Origin: Rhizoclosmatium globosum
Taxonomy: Eukaryota; Chytridiomycota; Chytridiomycetes; Chytridiales; Chytriomycetaceae
Length of the DNA stretch: 64,000 nt
NCBI GenBank assembly: GCA_002104985.1
Contig: MCGO01000061.1
Coordinates: forward strand, 1-64,000
Direction of reading: 5' to 3'
Shown: positions 32,988 through 44,067 of the stretch, in pieces
Position numbering within the stretch: the stretch's first letter is position 1
Layout: each line of letters starts with the position of its first letter
The notes under the pieces: generated by a model
Databases searched by the model: none
Told to the model about the DNA's origin: nothing
The model's input: only the letters and a program-made list of their open reading frames with translations
Translations under genes and position numbers: made by a program

Positions 32988-33635
32988 ATGCAATCTCGAG
33001 TTCAACCCCAACAAACTATAAAGAATCACACAGTGCTGCGTTATCTCCGGCCCTCGCCCTCTGACTCAACAACACCCCACCAAATGGTCATCAACTCTCG
33101 AGGCCCAACCCACAACACAACCCAACAAACCCCAACAATCCAAACCCTCACACCAACATCCCAACGCGTCCACTTCCCTGCATGCCCAACATTCCACAGC
33201 ATCCAAAGCCCAACCCCTCTCCGCCCAGGAACTTCATTCCGCGTGAAAATCCTCTCCAACACTCCAACAGACTCCACATTCCTCGCCATAGGCGTCGCAC
33301 TCCGCCCATACTCAGCATACTACCACGTCGGCTGGGACTTTGGAAGCTTCGCGTACCACTCTGATGATGGGAAGCTGTTTGACGGGACGGGACAGGGCGG
33401 GTTTGCGTGGGGTGATCCGTATACTGTTGGTGACGTGATTGGGTGTGGGATGCTACTAAACGGAGATTTGTATTTCACAAGGAATGGAGAGAGGGTGGGG
33501 CCTGTGCGGACTGTTGAGGGTGTGGAGGTGACGGGGGTTGTGCCGGCAGGGTGGTTTGAGTGGAGGCTGCATCCTACTGTTTCTGCGTGTCAGGAGTGGG
33601 TTGTTGATGTGGAGTTTGAGGAGGAGGGGTTGTAG
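32988..33635 (+). CDS. SPRY-domain protein (or second SPRY domain of the preceding gene)
   Basis: 215 residues from the ATG at 32988. The first ~75 residues are Thr/Pro/Gln-rich. A SPRY domain follows: FLAIGVALRPY, GWDFGSFAYHSDDGKLFDG, FAWGDPYTVGDVIGCGML, GDLYFTRNGERVG. The paralogous domain just upstream and the 14-nt gap raise the possibility that both belong to one transcript, but no good intron removes the stop at 32971-32973, and no F-box precedes this copy. Codon choice changes abruptly inside the exon: C-ending codons to about 33340, then G- and T-ending codons. Confidence 0.65.
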   Translation: MQSRVQPQQTIKNHTVLRYLRPSPSDSTTPHQMVINSRGPTHNTTQQTPTIQTLTPTSQRVHFPACPTFHSIQSPTPLRPGTSFRVKILSNTPTDSTFLAIGVALRPYSAYYHVGWDFGSFAYHSDDGKLFDGTGQGGFAWGDPYTVGDVIGCGMLLNGDLYFTRNGERVGPVRTVEGVEVTGVVPAGWFEWRLHPTVSACQEWVVDVEFEEEGL

Positions 33636-33972
33636 ATTTTGTGTGTACATAATTTGACTGCTTTTAACAACCTTTACGTTTCAACTGTATATACACGTAC
33701 CAATCAACGAAGAAAGACTTGGTTCAATTGGGCTGTGAAGAATTGACGTTGAGAATACCCAGTTTACTTCTTCCGTCCAATCACTTCACCACTTGTTCAA
33801 TATTCTGCATTAACTCGGTGATGCTCTCCTTTAATTGATGCGGACAAGCTCGAAAAAGGCAAGTGGAAAATGCATAACCAGGTTCAAAGAAAGAGTAAAA
33901 GGCATGAGATTTGGATTGTTTTGAATTTTGCAGTATATATCTTTGGGTAATTGGTAACTGGTTACTGAAACA
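33636..33972. other. intergenic
   Basis: Spacer between the SPRY gene and the CRN-type gene. A TATA-like stretch (gcagtatatatctttggg) at about 33931-33948 lies some 25-40 bp before the CRN ATG. No other feature seen. Confidence 0.4.
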
Positions 33973-34911
33973 ATGGTGAAAATCTTTTGCGTGCTCTCCA
34001 ACGACACCAATCTCACTGGGTTTCCCGTTGACATTGACGAGTCACTCAATGTAGGTGATCTCAAAGATGCTATATATGCGAAGAGGATATCACATTTGGC
34101 AAATTTCGATGCAGCAGACCTCACCCTCGTCAGGATCTGCAAAGGTGTTGGAGGAGTGACTAAGGGAGAACTGAAACAATGCAAGGAGGCAATGAATATA
34201 GCCTACTACCAAAATGCTCCTGAAGAACCTGATGTTGTCGAAACTGACGCTGTTGACATTGGCTCCTTCAGCGCAGCTCCTGGAGACTGTAAGAGAGTAA
34301 ATGGATTAATCTTTAAGGTATGTTTCATAATGTTTATACCGTCGCTGAATAGAATGGAAATCATAGGTTATGACCTCTTGGAAGAAGATTCGACTTACAC
34401 TGAAACGCTGCCTGAAGAGCTCTATCATCTGTTGGTTGTGATTCCAACGGGTAAAATTTACCAAGTTTCACATCTCTCTGGTATCACTAATGCATTATTA
34501 AAAGCATCAATTAGTTCTTTGAATGGAGCTTCCGCACCCTCACATTTATTTGCAATCTCAATTTGGAATGCTACGGAGAGCGAGAATATTCTTCTTGCTA
34601 TTCCATGCCGATTAGTGGGGAAAGCTTGGAGTAGAGTGCAATTATTCCTCGCCAGCATATGTGGTGACTTCAACCCCAATCATTATTCTCTGAAAAGTGC
34701 GGACGAAACAAATACCACGCTCACGGAATTACACCTCATTGATTCGGACATGTTGGCTCCGGGGCGCTATTATTTGATTGCAAACAAAGGAGTACCATCT
34801 TTAGAAGTGATTTACCGCCCATTTCCTATAATTCCAAGAGGAAAGAAGGCAAAATCAGAATCTGGTTCATCCAGTCCAATCGGTAGCCCTTCTTCTGCAT
34901 CAAAGAAATGA
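33973..34911 (+). CDS. Crinkler (CRN)-type protein, N-terminal part
   Basis: 312 residues from the ATG at 33973 to a TGA at 34909-34911. The first ~60 residues match the ubiquitin-like header of CRN/Crinkler proteins (MVKIFCVLSN, FPVDIDES, VGDLKDAIYAK, DAADLTLVRI), known from oomycetes and chytrids such as Batrachochytrium. There is no signal peptide, as is common in chytrid CRN proteins. A DWL-like middle region with LLVVIP follows. The next segment (about residues 190-290, LLAIPCRLVGKAW...LAPGRYYLI) resembles the part found before HNH domains in fungal CRN-like proteins. A Ser/Lys-rich linker precedes the stop. The HNH-like part lies directly after it in the same frame. CRN proteins act in host or competitor cells, or in the producer's nucleus; the target here is unknown. 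Confidence 0.75.
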   Translation: MVKIFCVLSNDTNLTGFPVDIDESLNVGDLKDAIYAKRISHLANFDAADLTLVRICKGVGGVTKGELKQCKEAMNIAYYQNAPEEPDVVETDAVDIGSFSAAPGDCKRVNGLIFKVCFIMFIPSLNRMEIIGYDLLEEDSTYTETLPEELYHLLVVIPTGKIYQVSHLSGITNALLKASISSLNGASAPSHLFAISIWNATESENILLAIPCRLVGKAWSRVQLFLASICGDFNPNHYSLKSADETNTTLTELHLIDSDMLAPGRYYLIANKGVPSLEVIYRPFPIIPRGKKAKSESGSSSPIGSPSSASKK

Positions 34912-35604
34912 ACTCGTATTTCTGCAATATTGGATGATGTTGATGATTCTGTGCTTGTCGAAGCAGCTATTGAGGAGAATAATCGATGTGTCCAATTTGA
35001 AAAACAAATTATAGCTCGTGATAATCATTGTGTAATCACAAAGGCCTATGTATCTACTCAAGCAGCCCATATTTTGGCTCACTCTTGGTGGGGAGATTTT
35101 GTTTTACGAAAAGACCTACTTCCTCTGAGTATCCAACATGTTATCTACAGTTTGAGCAATGGTATCAATAGTGTAAGAAACGGTATTTTGCTTCGAAGTG
35201 ATCTGGCAACTGCATTCGATAAGGGCCTCTTCTCGTTCCACTTCCGTGATGGTCACTATTATTTTGTCGCAATCTCTGTTGATCTCGAATGTTTTGACGG
35301 CCAGCAGCTTGACGAAAACTTACGCGTACGCGCTGATAATTCCACTTGGTGGTCACTTGAAACTTGTCCTCAACCAAAACTTGTTGAGTTTCACTTGCGC
35401 AACAGTATATTTCAGCACATGAGAGACTCAACGGAAGTGATTGACATGGATTTGTGTGATGACGAAGATTTTGTTGACGAAAGTGTAAGCATGGCAAGAA
35501 TGAGAGTTCAAGGGTTTTTTGGTGAATCAGAAGTTGGAAAGACTCTTTCAAAACGTATCACTGCCAACACATTGGTTAATCTTTTGGATGAAGAAAACTT
35601 CTGA
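34912..35604 (+). pseudogene. HNH-like nuclease domain continuing the CRN-type frame after a stop codon
   Basis: The frame of the CRN-type gene continues directly after its TGA for 230 codons. It encodes an HNH_2-like domain: CVITKAYVSTQAAHIL with the first His, then NGILLRSDLATAFDKGLFSF. In related proteins the second block usually has a His before xxFD (SDLHxxFD); here that position is Ala, so catalysis is doubtful. No splice sites around 34880-34930 would remove the stop. A separate start at the TTG of 34930 or a distant ATG is not convincing. The options are a broken CRN-HNH gene, stop readthrough, or a sequence error. A short acidic tail ends the frame. Confidence 0.6.
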
Positions 35605-35939
35605 CGTAGTGGATTTTAATCTTTATTTAAAATGTCTATGTTTTGAGAAGCTGCCACAAACTATTAGAATGAATTTGTTTTCCCTTCCAACAGCTAGAAC
35701 TTCTGAACCAACCAACCAACCAGTCTCAAATAGAGCGAGATGATACATTTGAACTTTTTTATTCCGAGCAAAAAACAGTGTGCCTATTTCCACGAAGGTG
35801 TGGGAGAAGAACCTTATTTTCCTGATTATTCAGGTATTCAAGCTTTCAATCACTTCATAACATCTCAATAAATCATCATGAGTCGCGCAATAACTTGTTT
35901 AATGGTAGCCTTATTAATCCAATCTCTTCCCCGATCATT
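35605..35939. other. intergenic between convergent genes
   Basis: Convergent 3' ends of the plus-strand CRN/HNH frame and the minus-strand membrane protein. Contains a run of cca/acc repeats (35709-35722). No gene is seen. Confidence 0.4.
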
Positions 35940-36571
35940 TCAAGCAACATACTGCAAATACAACCCAATAGGAGTAAGTACAGCCCCAGCAACCCACAAA
36001 ACAAGGTTCAAGGCAATTTCCCCCTTCATATCAATCACACCCCTATGAAACACAAAGTACATAAACGCCCATTCCGCAATCCCCGTAACAACCAATCCGA
36101 CAACAAACACAAACACATCAGCCTCCGTCCAGAGCTTATACGCAAGCGCAAGACTCACGATCCCAGCACCCCCAACGTTACAAATGAAAGTCTTGAGCAG
36201 GGCGGATGTGAATTCCTTTTGAGGGGCTCGTTCCGGGGCGGAGACGGAGGGTGTTGGGTTCTTTGGGCCGCCTGAAAAGTACTGGAGGACGCCGAGGAGG
36301 CCCTTTGTTTTGAAATTGTGGAAGACGGATATTGGGATAATAACGTGGATGAGGCCCCAGAGAGCAAAGCAGATGGATCCAGCTATGGTTTTTGACGGGA
36401 AGTTATTGGTACAGTTGAAAAGACGGGGGGAGTTAGTGATATGAGGACGACGATTGTGAAAGATGCTCAAGGGTTACAAGCTATGCCGAGTTAGAGTGTC
36501 CAGTAGCCCTCGCGTACGCTCGTAAACCGGTCAACGAAAGAGATACCTTTAGTCGCAATGTGAATGTCCAT
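35940..36571 (-). CDS. four-helix membrane protein, unknown function
   Basis: A 25-nt first exon (36571-36547, starting MDIHIATK) joins through a GTATCT...CATAG intron to exon 2 (36382-35940), phase-matched, giving about 155 residues. Hydrophobic helices lie at about residues 10-30, 70-90, 95-115 and 125-150, separated by a Pro/Ala-rich loop. There is no signal peptide. The family was not recognised; it has the size and layout of small integral membrane proteins of the TMEM kind. In coding direction the codons are C-rich first and G-rich later. Confidence 0.65.
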
Positions 36572-36711
36572 ACTATAGTTTCAAGACTAAATGTGGAGAT
36601 CGCAAAATCAGTATGAGGAAGCGCTACACTTAAAATATCCCCAAATCCATATTTACTCTATTACACACAAAGCTCCTAACGTGAAATATACAAACAAAAA
36701 GGAAAACGGAA

Positions 36712-38344
36712 TCAAAGAGGCCTTGACAATGTTGAATCATGTCGCGACAGTGTCTCATCCGCTTTGAAACTGTCGCCTTCACTCCCAATAGTCCCCGAAT
36801 GAATCAACCTACGTTCCATAGTATCCACATTTCCTTCCTCTTTCTTGTCGGTTTCCACATAAAACTCGACTTCCGCTGGTTCAACAGTGGATGATTTCCG
36901 CCTTCTGAACCACCAGAACGCGGCACCAATAATAACCAAAAGTACAGCCCCGCATATACTTACAATAATTGCAACCTTATCCCCCGGATGAGTAGTAGTA
37001 TTACTCTTTGACGGGATATATGTAATAGCCGATGCATTGAACCCAACAGTCCCATACCTCAGATTCCGCCCCCTTGCCAACGCAAACCCAACTCTTTGGT
37101 TATCATAATCGAAAATCGAGACATATCGCTTCAAGAAAGTGTTACCAAGAAGATAAATTCCTGGCGCATACCCATTCTTCATGCCTCGCAGTTGGAGTTG
37201 ACAAAAGGTAGCGCCAGGAACACCTTGAGGATTTGAAATGTATTCTTGGGCCGTGATTGTAAGTGTCAAGCCACCTGCAAAACCAAGCGTCACTGTGGGT
37301 CCACCCTTTTCATGTTTGGCGCTACAGTCGACTTTGTATGTGTATTGAGATGTATCGTTGTTGCTGTAATAGATTTTGGCGACTTGTAAGCTTGCATTTG
37401 TGCTCAATTGTCGAGCGATTTCGTCAACGAGTTCGTATGATACAAAACTTTGCGATGTTCCCGTGTCAATGATAGCGGCACCAGCGTTTCCTTCAGGTGT
37501 TCCATCCAGTTGGGATGAATGGGTTGTGAAAGATTCGACGACATTCCTTCCCACCATAGTTGTCGTCAAGGGTATCGCAATTTTACCAGTTATAAGGTTA
37601 TCGTCTTGCATGTATGGAATCCAAGATGGGGGTATTGATGCGTTTTGGAAGTACGAGCTGTTGTACCCGCCGAATGTGGCTACACCATTCTGCTCCTTGA
37701 CTTGAATAAAGTAACTAAACACTCCATTCGCAATAACTTTCTTCTCCATCAGCGCTTCAGCAAACGACGGAGCAGCAGGAACATCCTTTGCACTCAGCCC
37801 CATCCCAACAATGCCATCGCAATTAGCCGCCCCATCAGGATTCCACGGCTGCGAGAAGTTCGTTACTTGGGTAAACTCGAAGGCACTCAGTTTGAGGGAC
37901 CCGATCTGGATGTCATCTGAAACCCTGTCGCCTTCGTACTGCATTCCATCAGCATAGGTAACTTTGGGCGCCTTCTTGTTCAAGCGCTGCCCCGTCGAAG
38001 AAGCGGACACGTTGTATCGACGCTGGGCCGAGCGACAGTCGCGGTCGAGGCAGTCCGTTCCAAACAACCACATGTCGAACGAGCCCGTGTCCAAGAGCAC
38101 GTTGAACTGCTTCGCCGGTGTGCCAACGGACATCTTGGCCCAGTACTCGGTCTGGATTGTCTGGAACTGCGTCTGGAGAACTGCGGTTGAATTGGTTGGA
38201 TTGGTTGCAGCGGCAGTGATCCCGCTGATGAAGGGCGAAGGTACTTCAACGGCAGAAAGCGGCAGGCTGTCCAGTATGAATTGCTTAGTACACCTTGAAA
38301 GGGGGACGGCGGGCGTACCTGACAATGCCGCCAAATTGGGTCAT
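36712..38344 (-). CDS. membrane-anchored pepsin-family (A1) aspartic protease
   Basis: The long exon ends at 36712. The best 5' model is a short exon from the ATG at 38344 and a 52-nt intron with a TACTAAG branch site, joined in phase before LPLSAVEVPS; its N-terminus is a weak signal peptide, so the true start may differ. The first catalytic motif is VLLDTGSFDMWLFG. IVGMGLSAKDVP and the second motif IIDTGTSQSFVSYE follow. LLGNTFLKRYVSIFDYDNQRVGFALARG is close to the first protease at 29863-31662. A transmembrane helix (VAIIVSICGAVLLVIIGAAFWWF) and a ~55-residue charged cytosolic tail follow, so this one is single-pass rather than GPI-anchored. It is likely a surface or vacuolar processing protease. 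Confidence 0.8.
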
Positions 38345-38475
38345 TGCGCACTTGTCTCAAGAACTTTTGTTGGGTGCCAACACACAAAACAAAGACACAA
38401 ATTACATAATGAATTATTCTGGTATTTATTGGATGCTTAAGACTATAATGAATTTGATCAGGATCTATAACGAGT

Positions 38476-41400
38476 TTACTCCTCTTTCCCTTCCTCAATC
38501 AGCTCAGATACTCTAGCCATGGCGGCCAGTCGGATTGAGCTGCGTGCATCCGAAGAACCCTTGTTCAATGAATATCGATTCCTTCTCTTCACTTCCCGGT
38601 CAGTATCTGCCACTACATTGTTTTCAAAGACTGGCTGAGACCGCAGTGATCCAGCTACTCGAGGGGCAGGAGGAGACTCAATAATACTGACTCGCTTAAT
38701 GTTCTCAACCATGCGCTTCAAGCTCTCGTTTTCAGTCCTGAGTGTCGAAATCGTCTTGGATTCCCTCGAGGAACGAGACACAATCGATTCTGGCCGCTTC
38801 TGACCGCCACCACCCAGCTGGAATGTTGCAACAGTTGTCGCTCCGTTGGTTGTAGCGACTGTAAACGGAAACCCGTCAAACGAAGCACTCAATCCATCCG
38901 AAATAGCATCATCGAGCATCTTTGAAAATCGATTTCGTTCCTCCTTGTACTGATCTCGCTCTGCCTTCAATCCAACAATTTCTTCTTTCAAGGCACTGAT
39001 TTCTTGTGTTGCGACTTCATACTTTTCTTTCCAACTGGACGATTGGGACTCCGTCTTGCGTACTTTGTCTTCAAGAACTTGGACTTCCTTTTTGGAGGAA
39101 TACAGACTCTGGGCGAGTGAAACAATCTTGGATTCCATAGCAAGTGGTTTTACAATTGGTTGCGCCGTCTTTTTGAGTGTAGGCACTGTTGGTACTTGCC
39201 GTTGGATTTGAAGCTCACGAGCACGTTGCTCTTCTTTCGCTTTCAAGGCAAGTCTGTCAGCCTTGGCCTTCTTTTCAAGATCTTCGGCTTCTCTTGCTTT
39301 TCGTGCAAGTTCCTGTACTCTCACTTGTTCCTCCAACTTTGCCTTTGCAAGTCCTCGATAAACCTTGACAGCTTGTAATCGGCGAATAGAGCATTGAAGA
39401 ATAAGAACCAATTCCACGTCTCGCTTGAATCGCTTGCGCTCCATACATCGTTTCCAGCTTGCTTGAATCTGAATAGCAGCCTTGTTTCGCTCCCTCTCCA
39501 ACAAAGCCAACCTCCGCTCCTCCTTCAACTTCAACAACTCCTTTCGAGCAAGGAATCCTCGCACAACAGTCTGAACACTCAAAACCGAGCGCTTCATCTC
39601 TAAATATCTTCTCTGCTGAATATCTCGTTTGACATTCTTTTGCAACACAACAACCAAATACCGCACCCGATCCTTCCTCCTCTCTTCAAAGAAGGCAATC
39701 TGTCCCATCTTGAAAAAAACTTTCGTCCTTCCAAACTGATATTTTCGTGGATCCGTCAACACACTTTCAACAATCATTTGCGTCAACTCTTTCTTGTCAG
39801 GGTGGTCCCAATACTGAGAATGAACGAGGATACAATATCGAGCTGCGAATTGAGTGTATGTGAGTTTGTTTGGATAACCGGCGTTGCTGATTTTGATTGT
39901 TTCGAGAACACCACAGGCGCGTAATTGGGAGAGGACCATGGGACCATCGAATTCAAACGGCTTTTTGGAAGCATTTGGTTTGAAGCATCGGATATACTGA
40001 GAACAAAGCGTTATTTCCCAACATAAAACCCAACACACAATAAAACTTACATGACACTCAGTGGCCCGCATCGTAACCATCAAATCCAACAACGAAGCCT
40101 TAAACATAGTCCCAAGCGTCGGCGCCCTCATCATAGACGTAACCTTCCTTCCAACAACAACCTCCTTCGCGTCCTCCCCCAAAACCTCCTTCAAAAACAA
40201 ATTCGTACTCGCCCCTAAAACCCCCTTCAACTCGTCACTCACACTGTCCACGTTCTTCTCCAAGAACCCTGTCGAGGTATACGTGACATCAACAGCATAA
40301 TGCTTCACAACAAACTGCGTCGTCCCAAACCTCGCCTTTGCGTAACACTGATTCCCCGACCCCACAGAATTCAATTTTTGAACAAACGTAGCGTCCGTCC
40401 CGCTTTGAAGTCTCGTTTCTTCATCCAACAGACTCAATATCCCACCCCGCCCTTCAATCAGTTGTATGCAGGGGAGGTTATCAGAAAACGAGATCTGCGT
40501 CCATTGAATTCCTTCTTTGACGTAGTCTTCCTGTTCGAAGCGGAAGACGTGGGCGTTGAATTCTTGTTGGAGTTTTTCGTTGGCGTAGTTGATGCAGAAT
40601 TGTTCGAATGAGTTTGTGGGGAAGTGTTCGAAGCCGTAGATGTCGAGAACGCCGATGAAGGGGTGGTGAAAGGGGTCGCTTTCCATGGAGAGGTTTTTGT
40701 TGATGATTTGGACGAGATAGTCGAATAGTTTTGTATATCTGTGAAATTCATGTCAGCTTTGTGTGAGGTTGGAATTGAGAAGGCTTACATGACTTTTGCA
40801 ACGGAATCCCTCGCGATCACAGCACTTTCGACCTTCACGTCCTTCAAATACGTTTCTCTGCCAATGATGGTTTGCTTCTTCGTAATCCATTTCACAAAAT
40901 CTTTAGAACTGAGTCCCAACAGTTCGCAAGCCTTCATCAACGAAGAATCGGACTCAGAAATACTAGCCGCACCTCCAGAATCGCTAATAATAATATTTCC
41001 GATGTGAAGTAATGCAGCACAGAGTTTGAAGATGCTCCACTGGACAGAAACTTTGACACCAAGAGTTGAAAATGCTTCTTGTGTGATTTTGAACTCTTCA
41101 ACATCGTCTACTTTTGGCATGACGCCAGCGTTTCCTTGTCGCAAATAATGATATGATTCCCAAGAACCAAGACCCAATTCTCCTTTCTCAGCCAAAGGAG
41201 CGCCCGCGCAAAGCTGGTAAAAGATATGATAATTTCGTTCTTTTTGACGGTTTAGTTAGTATAAAACGCTTAAACTCCGAAATACATACCAGTATCCGGC
41301 TGCGAAATCAACCGAGATCGTTCCAACAAATATGTCTTGACCTGTGCACCAGTAATTCTCACATTTCCTGCCAAAGGATCCGAAAAGAAGAGTTGAATAA

Positions 41401-42440
41401 ACTTTCCAAATCGAGACGAGTTATCATTCCTTGTCGTCTTGGCGTTACCAAAGGCTTCAAGGATCGGGTTTGAGGCCAACACTGCGTCTTCAGTTGTACT
41501 GCTTCCCAAATTCCCATTTTTCCCAAGAGAATCAGCGAGCGCGAGGTATTGCATAATATATCGAGTCGATTGGGTCTTTCCCGCCCCACTTTCACCTGAT
41601 ATCACAACAGACTGATTCTTTCCGTCCAACATTGCACGATAACACTCTTCAGCGATACCATACTACATTTTTGTACTTAGCCACAATCAATAGAGTGGTG
41701 ATGTAAGCAAACTCACAACATGTGGAACAACTTCATCTCGTTTCTTGCCAGAGTACTCTTTCATAACGTCAGAAGAATACATGTCCAGTTTTTCGAAGGG
41801 GTTCATGGCAATGAGGACCATGCCCGAGTAGGTATATATCTGTTTCGCTGTAAATCGATTTCGAAGACCATACAAGACGGCAGGCCTGGGTTGGTGTTTC
41901 TATAAGAACCATTCGTTTGCATAACAAGTGTACATACTCATGAAGGTAAGAAAGGAGCGAGAGGTCCTCCACTTGATCCTGCAGAACGTGTAGTCAGCAA
42001 ACCCCCAACATGTTTCAGGACCACACACCAATAAATCCGGATTCTTTAATGGCGGTAAGCTTCCTTCTTTTGTCAACTTCGTCAGAGAGGCAAGAGGTAT
42101 CCGGACAGAGTGAGGCTGAAGACTGTGATTCAGCCAATTTGCACGACAATAAGGGTGTGCCCTCACCAGCCCATTTGCCAACTGAAACTGCATCTGAACA
42201 GTGGATCCATCGACGACTGGCTCACTGTTTGTGTAGCCTGTAATCCATCCTTCGGTCTTGTCGGGGAAGTATCTTTAACGTGGTTTAGTTGGATGTGTCT
42301 GTGGGTTGTCATGTCGGGACTGGCTTACGCTATTGTTCCCTGGAGAAACATGGCAGCGTCAGTGAATAGTTAATACTATGAAAAGTACTTACCAGCCGAT
42401 AGTCTAGTAGCAGGGATGCTACAAACTCGTCTTGGTGCAT
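38476..42440 (-). CDS. class-V-like myosin 1, lacking the DIL cargo domain
   Basis: About ten exons on the minus strand, from an ATG at 42440 ([16 protein letters not shown]). The second exon is an 11-nt microexon (42329-42339). The motor carries GESGAGKTQ (P-loop), NDNSSRFGK (switch I) and DIYGFE (switch II). An intron of 54 nt near 39999-40052 is open in frame and easily mistaken for coding. About four IQ motifs follow (for example [18 protein letters not shown]), then a charged coiled coil. The chain stops ~40 residues after a linker motif shared with myosin 2 ([17 protein letters not shown]), just where that protein enters its DIL domain. Actin-based motor function is retained, but myosin-V-type cargo binding should be lost or different. 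It lies back to back with the small coiled-coil genes. Confidence 0.85.
42329..42339 (-). other. 11-nt microexon of myosin 1
   Basis: Reads ggaacaatagc on the minus strand, with an AG acceptor directly before and GTAAGC directly after. It joins CTG to ATACTTCCCC in phase, so the protein reads DYRL-GTIA-YFPDK. The same-length exon is found in both other myosins. Confidence 0.85.
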
Positions 42441-42511
42441 GCAGTTTGGATCACTCCACTTTCCAGTCAAATTAAAGTTCAAAGAACACTAACATAGGTA
42501 ATCCATCTTTG

Positions 42512-42516
<5 letters not shown>

Positions 42517-42594
<78 letters not shown>
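42517..42594. repeat. (TC)39 microsatellite
   Basis: 78 bp of uninterrupted TC on the plus strand, 77 bp upstream of the myosin 1 start. On the sense strand of that gene it reads GA, as in GAGA-type promoter tracts. Uninterrupted length suggests recent expansion and likely strain variation. Confidence 0.95.
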
Positions 42595-42597
<3 letters not shown>

Positions 42598-42783
42598 CGT
42601 ACAATAATTAAATGAATAACAGGATAGAATTTATCTCAATGAAGTTTGAACAACAGACTAATAATGCCGGTAATAGAAGCATTGAAATTCGCACTTTTGG
42701 ATTTTGTTTATTAAAGCTTTTTAAAGTAAAGAAAGAAATCATGATAAAGCTTTATGTCTCCTCATACTTAAAAAAAACCATGA

Positions 42784-43296
42784 TTACTGAACCAAAACCA
42801 TTTGTACAGCTGCGCCACATGTGCAATGGCGTTGTTGGTATTCGTTTTGAATCTCCAACCTTGCCAATCTAGCAAAGATGTCAGCAAGTTGCGTTGCTGC
42901 CTGTGCACGCTCTGCTGCTGCCTGTGCACGCTCTGTTGCAGCTTGCGCCTCAAGCTCTTCAATTTTTAGCTGTTGTCTTTCAATTTGCGCCTCAAGCTTT
43001 TCAATTTTTAGCTGTTGCCTTTCAATTTGCGCCTCAAGCTCTTTAATTTTTAGCTGGTGCTTGAAGATTGAATTGGTTAACCACTTCAACCAGGATATCA
43101 CCTTCATAGGTGGAATCGCGGTAGCTTCTGGTGCATCGATAGCCGATAGAGTCTGTACTGGAGTTTGTGGGACTACAAACTTGAATGCAATACGTCGATT
43201 GGTTTGCACGTTGAAGTGGAGATGCGTGGATCTTGGGCTACTTCTGCCGGAGTTCATGCTTGCCTCACTCTCGTTGAGTGTGGTAGCGCTGGTCAT
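42784..43296 (-). CDS. small coiled-coil protein, tandem copy 1
   Basis: 170 residues from the ATG at 43296 (MTSATTLNESEASM). A Ser-rich N-terminus and a short hydrophobic-plus-basic stretch (VISWLKWLTNSIFKHQ) precede a coiled coil. The coil is made of three 14-residue repeats (around LKIEKLEAQIERQQ) and Ala/Arg-rich heptads (ERAQAAAERAQAATQ), and ends in a CTCGAA-containing tail. It is of unrecognised family and single-exon. The neighbouring copy at 43654 is a tandem duplicate. The (TC)39 tract and myosin 1 lie beyond its 3' end. Confidence 0.65.
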   Translation of the reverse strand: MTSATTLNESEASMNSGRSSPRSTHLHFNVQTNRRIAFKFVVPQTPVQTLSAIDAPEATAIPPMKVISWLKWLTNSIFKHQLKIKELEAQIERQQLKIEKLEAQIERQQLKIEELEAQAATERAQAAAERAQAATQLADIFARLARLEIQNEYQQRHCTCGAAVQMVLVQ

Positions 43297-43653
43297 CTGG
43301 AGTTTGGTAATTTTCACAGTTATTTTTGGAGTTTTTGATGTTAAAATGAAGGCGTTTCCCTGGCGTTCCCCATTATCCCCAGAAATTACCCGATGTCAGA
43401 AATAGACGGTGACTTATTCAACTCAGATTTGTTATGCACCCATTAACTTGCATAAAATTGGACCAAAGGCAAATCATTTGGGGAACGTTTATATTATATC
43501 CATAAAATAAGAATCCAGCTCTTCCTTGCTTTGCTTAAGTTCGATAAAGGAACAATAGACCAAAAATGCCTGTAATAGAAGCATTGAAACTCGATACTTT
43601 TGGATTTTGTTTATTAAAGCATTATACATTAATTAAAAAAAAAGAAAGAAGGA

Positions 43654-44067
43654 TTACTGAACCAAAACCATTTGTACAGCTGCACCACATGTGCAATGGC
43701 GTTGTTGGTATACGTTTTGATTCTCCAACCTAGCCAATCTAGCAACGATGTACGCAAGTTGTGTTGCTGCCTGTGCAGCTTGCGCCTCAAGCTCTTCAAT
43801 TTTTAGCCGTTGTCTTTCAATTTGCGCCTCATGCCTTTCAATTTGCGCCTCATGCTCTTTAATTTTTAGCTGGTGCTTGAAGATTGAATTGGTTAACCAC
43901 TTCAACCAGGATATCACCTTCATAGGTGGAATCGCGGTAGCTTCTGGTGCATCGATTGCCGATAGAGCCTGTACTGGAGTTTGTGGGACTACAAATGCAA
44001 TACGTCGATTGGTTTGCACGTTGAAGTGGAGATGCGTGGATGTTGGGCTGCTTCTGCCGGAGTTCAT
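43654..44067 (-). pseudogene. small coiled-coil protein, tandem copy 2, start codon lost
   Basis: Same sequence as copy 1 through the Ser-rich head and the coiled coil, but the ATG of copy 1 is ATC here. Translation could begin only at the later Met at 44067 (MNSGRSSPTS), giving ~137 residues. The coiled coil is shorter, with one repeat replaced by HEAQIERHEAQIER. The rest of the frame is undamaged, so a shortened functional protein remains possible. The promoter region is shared with myosin 2 (start 44396, opposite strand). Confidence 0.55.

Noticed and set aside
34318..34366. Possible 49-nt intron (GTATGT...CATAG) inside the CRN-type gene
   Set aside because: Splicing shifts the frame into an early stop, while the unspliced frame keeps the LLVVIP region expected in CRN proteins.
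39999..40052. Coding insert in the myosin 1 motor (about 18 residues before YIRCFKPN)
   Set aside because: Both other myosins have an intron at this place; the 54-nt stretch has GTAAGT and CAG ends and is only open by chance.
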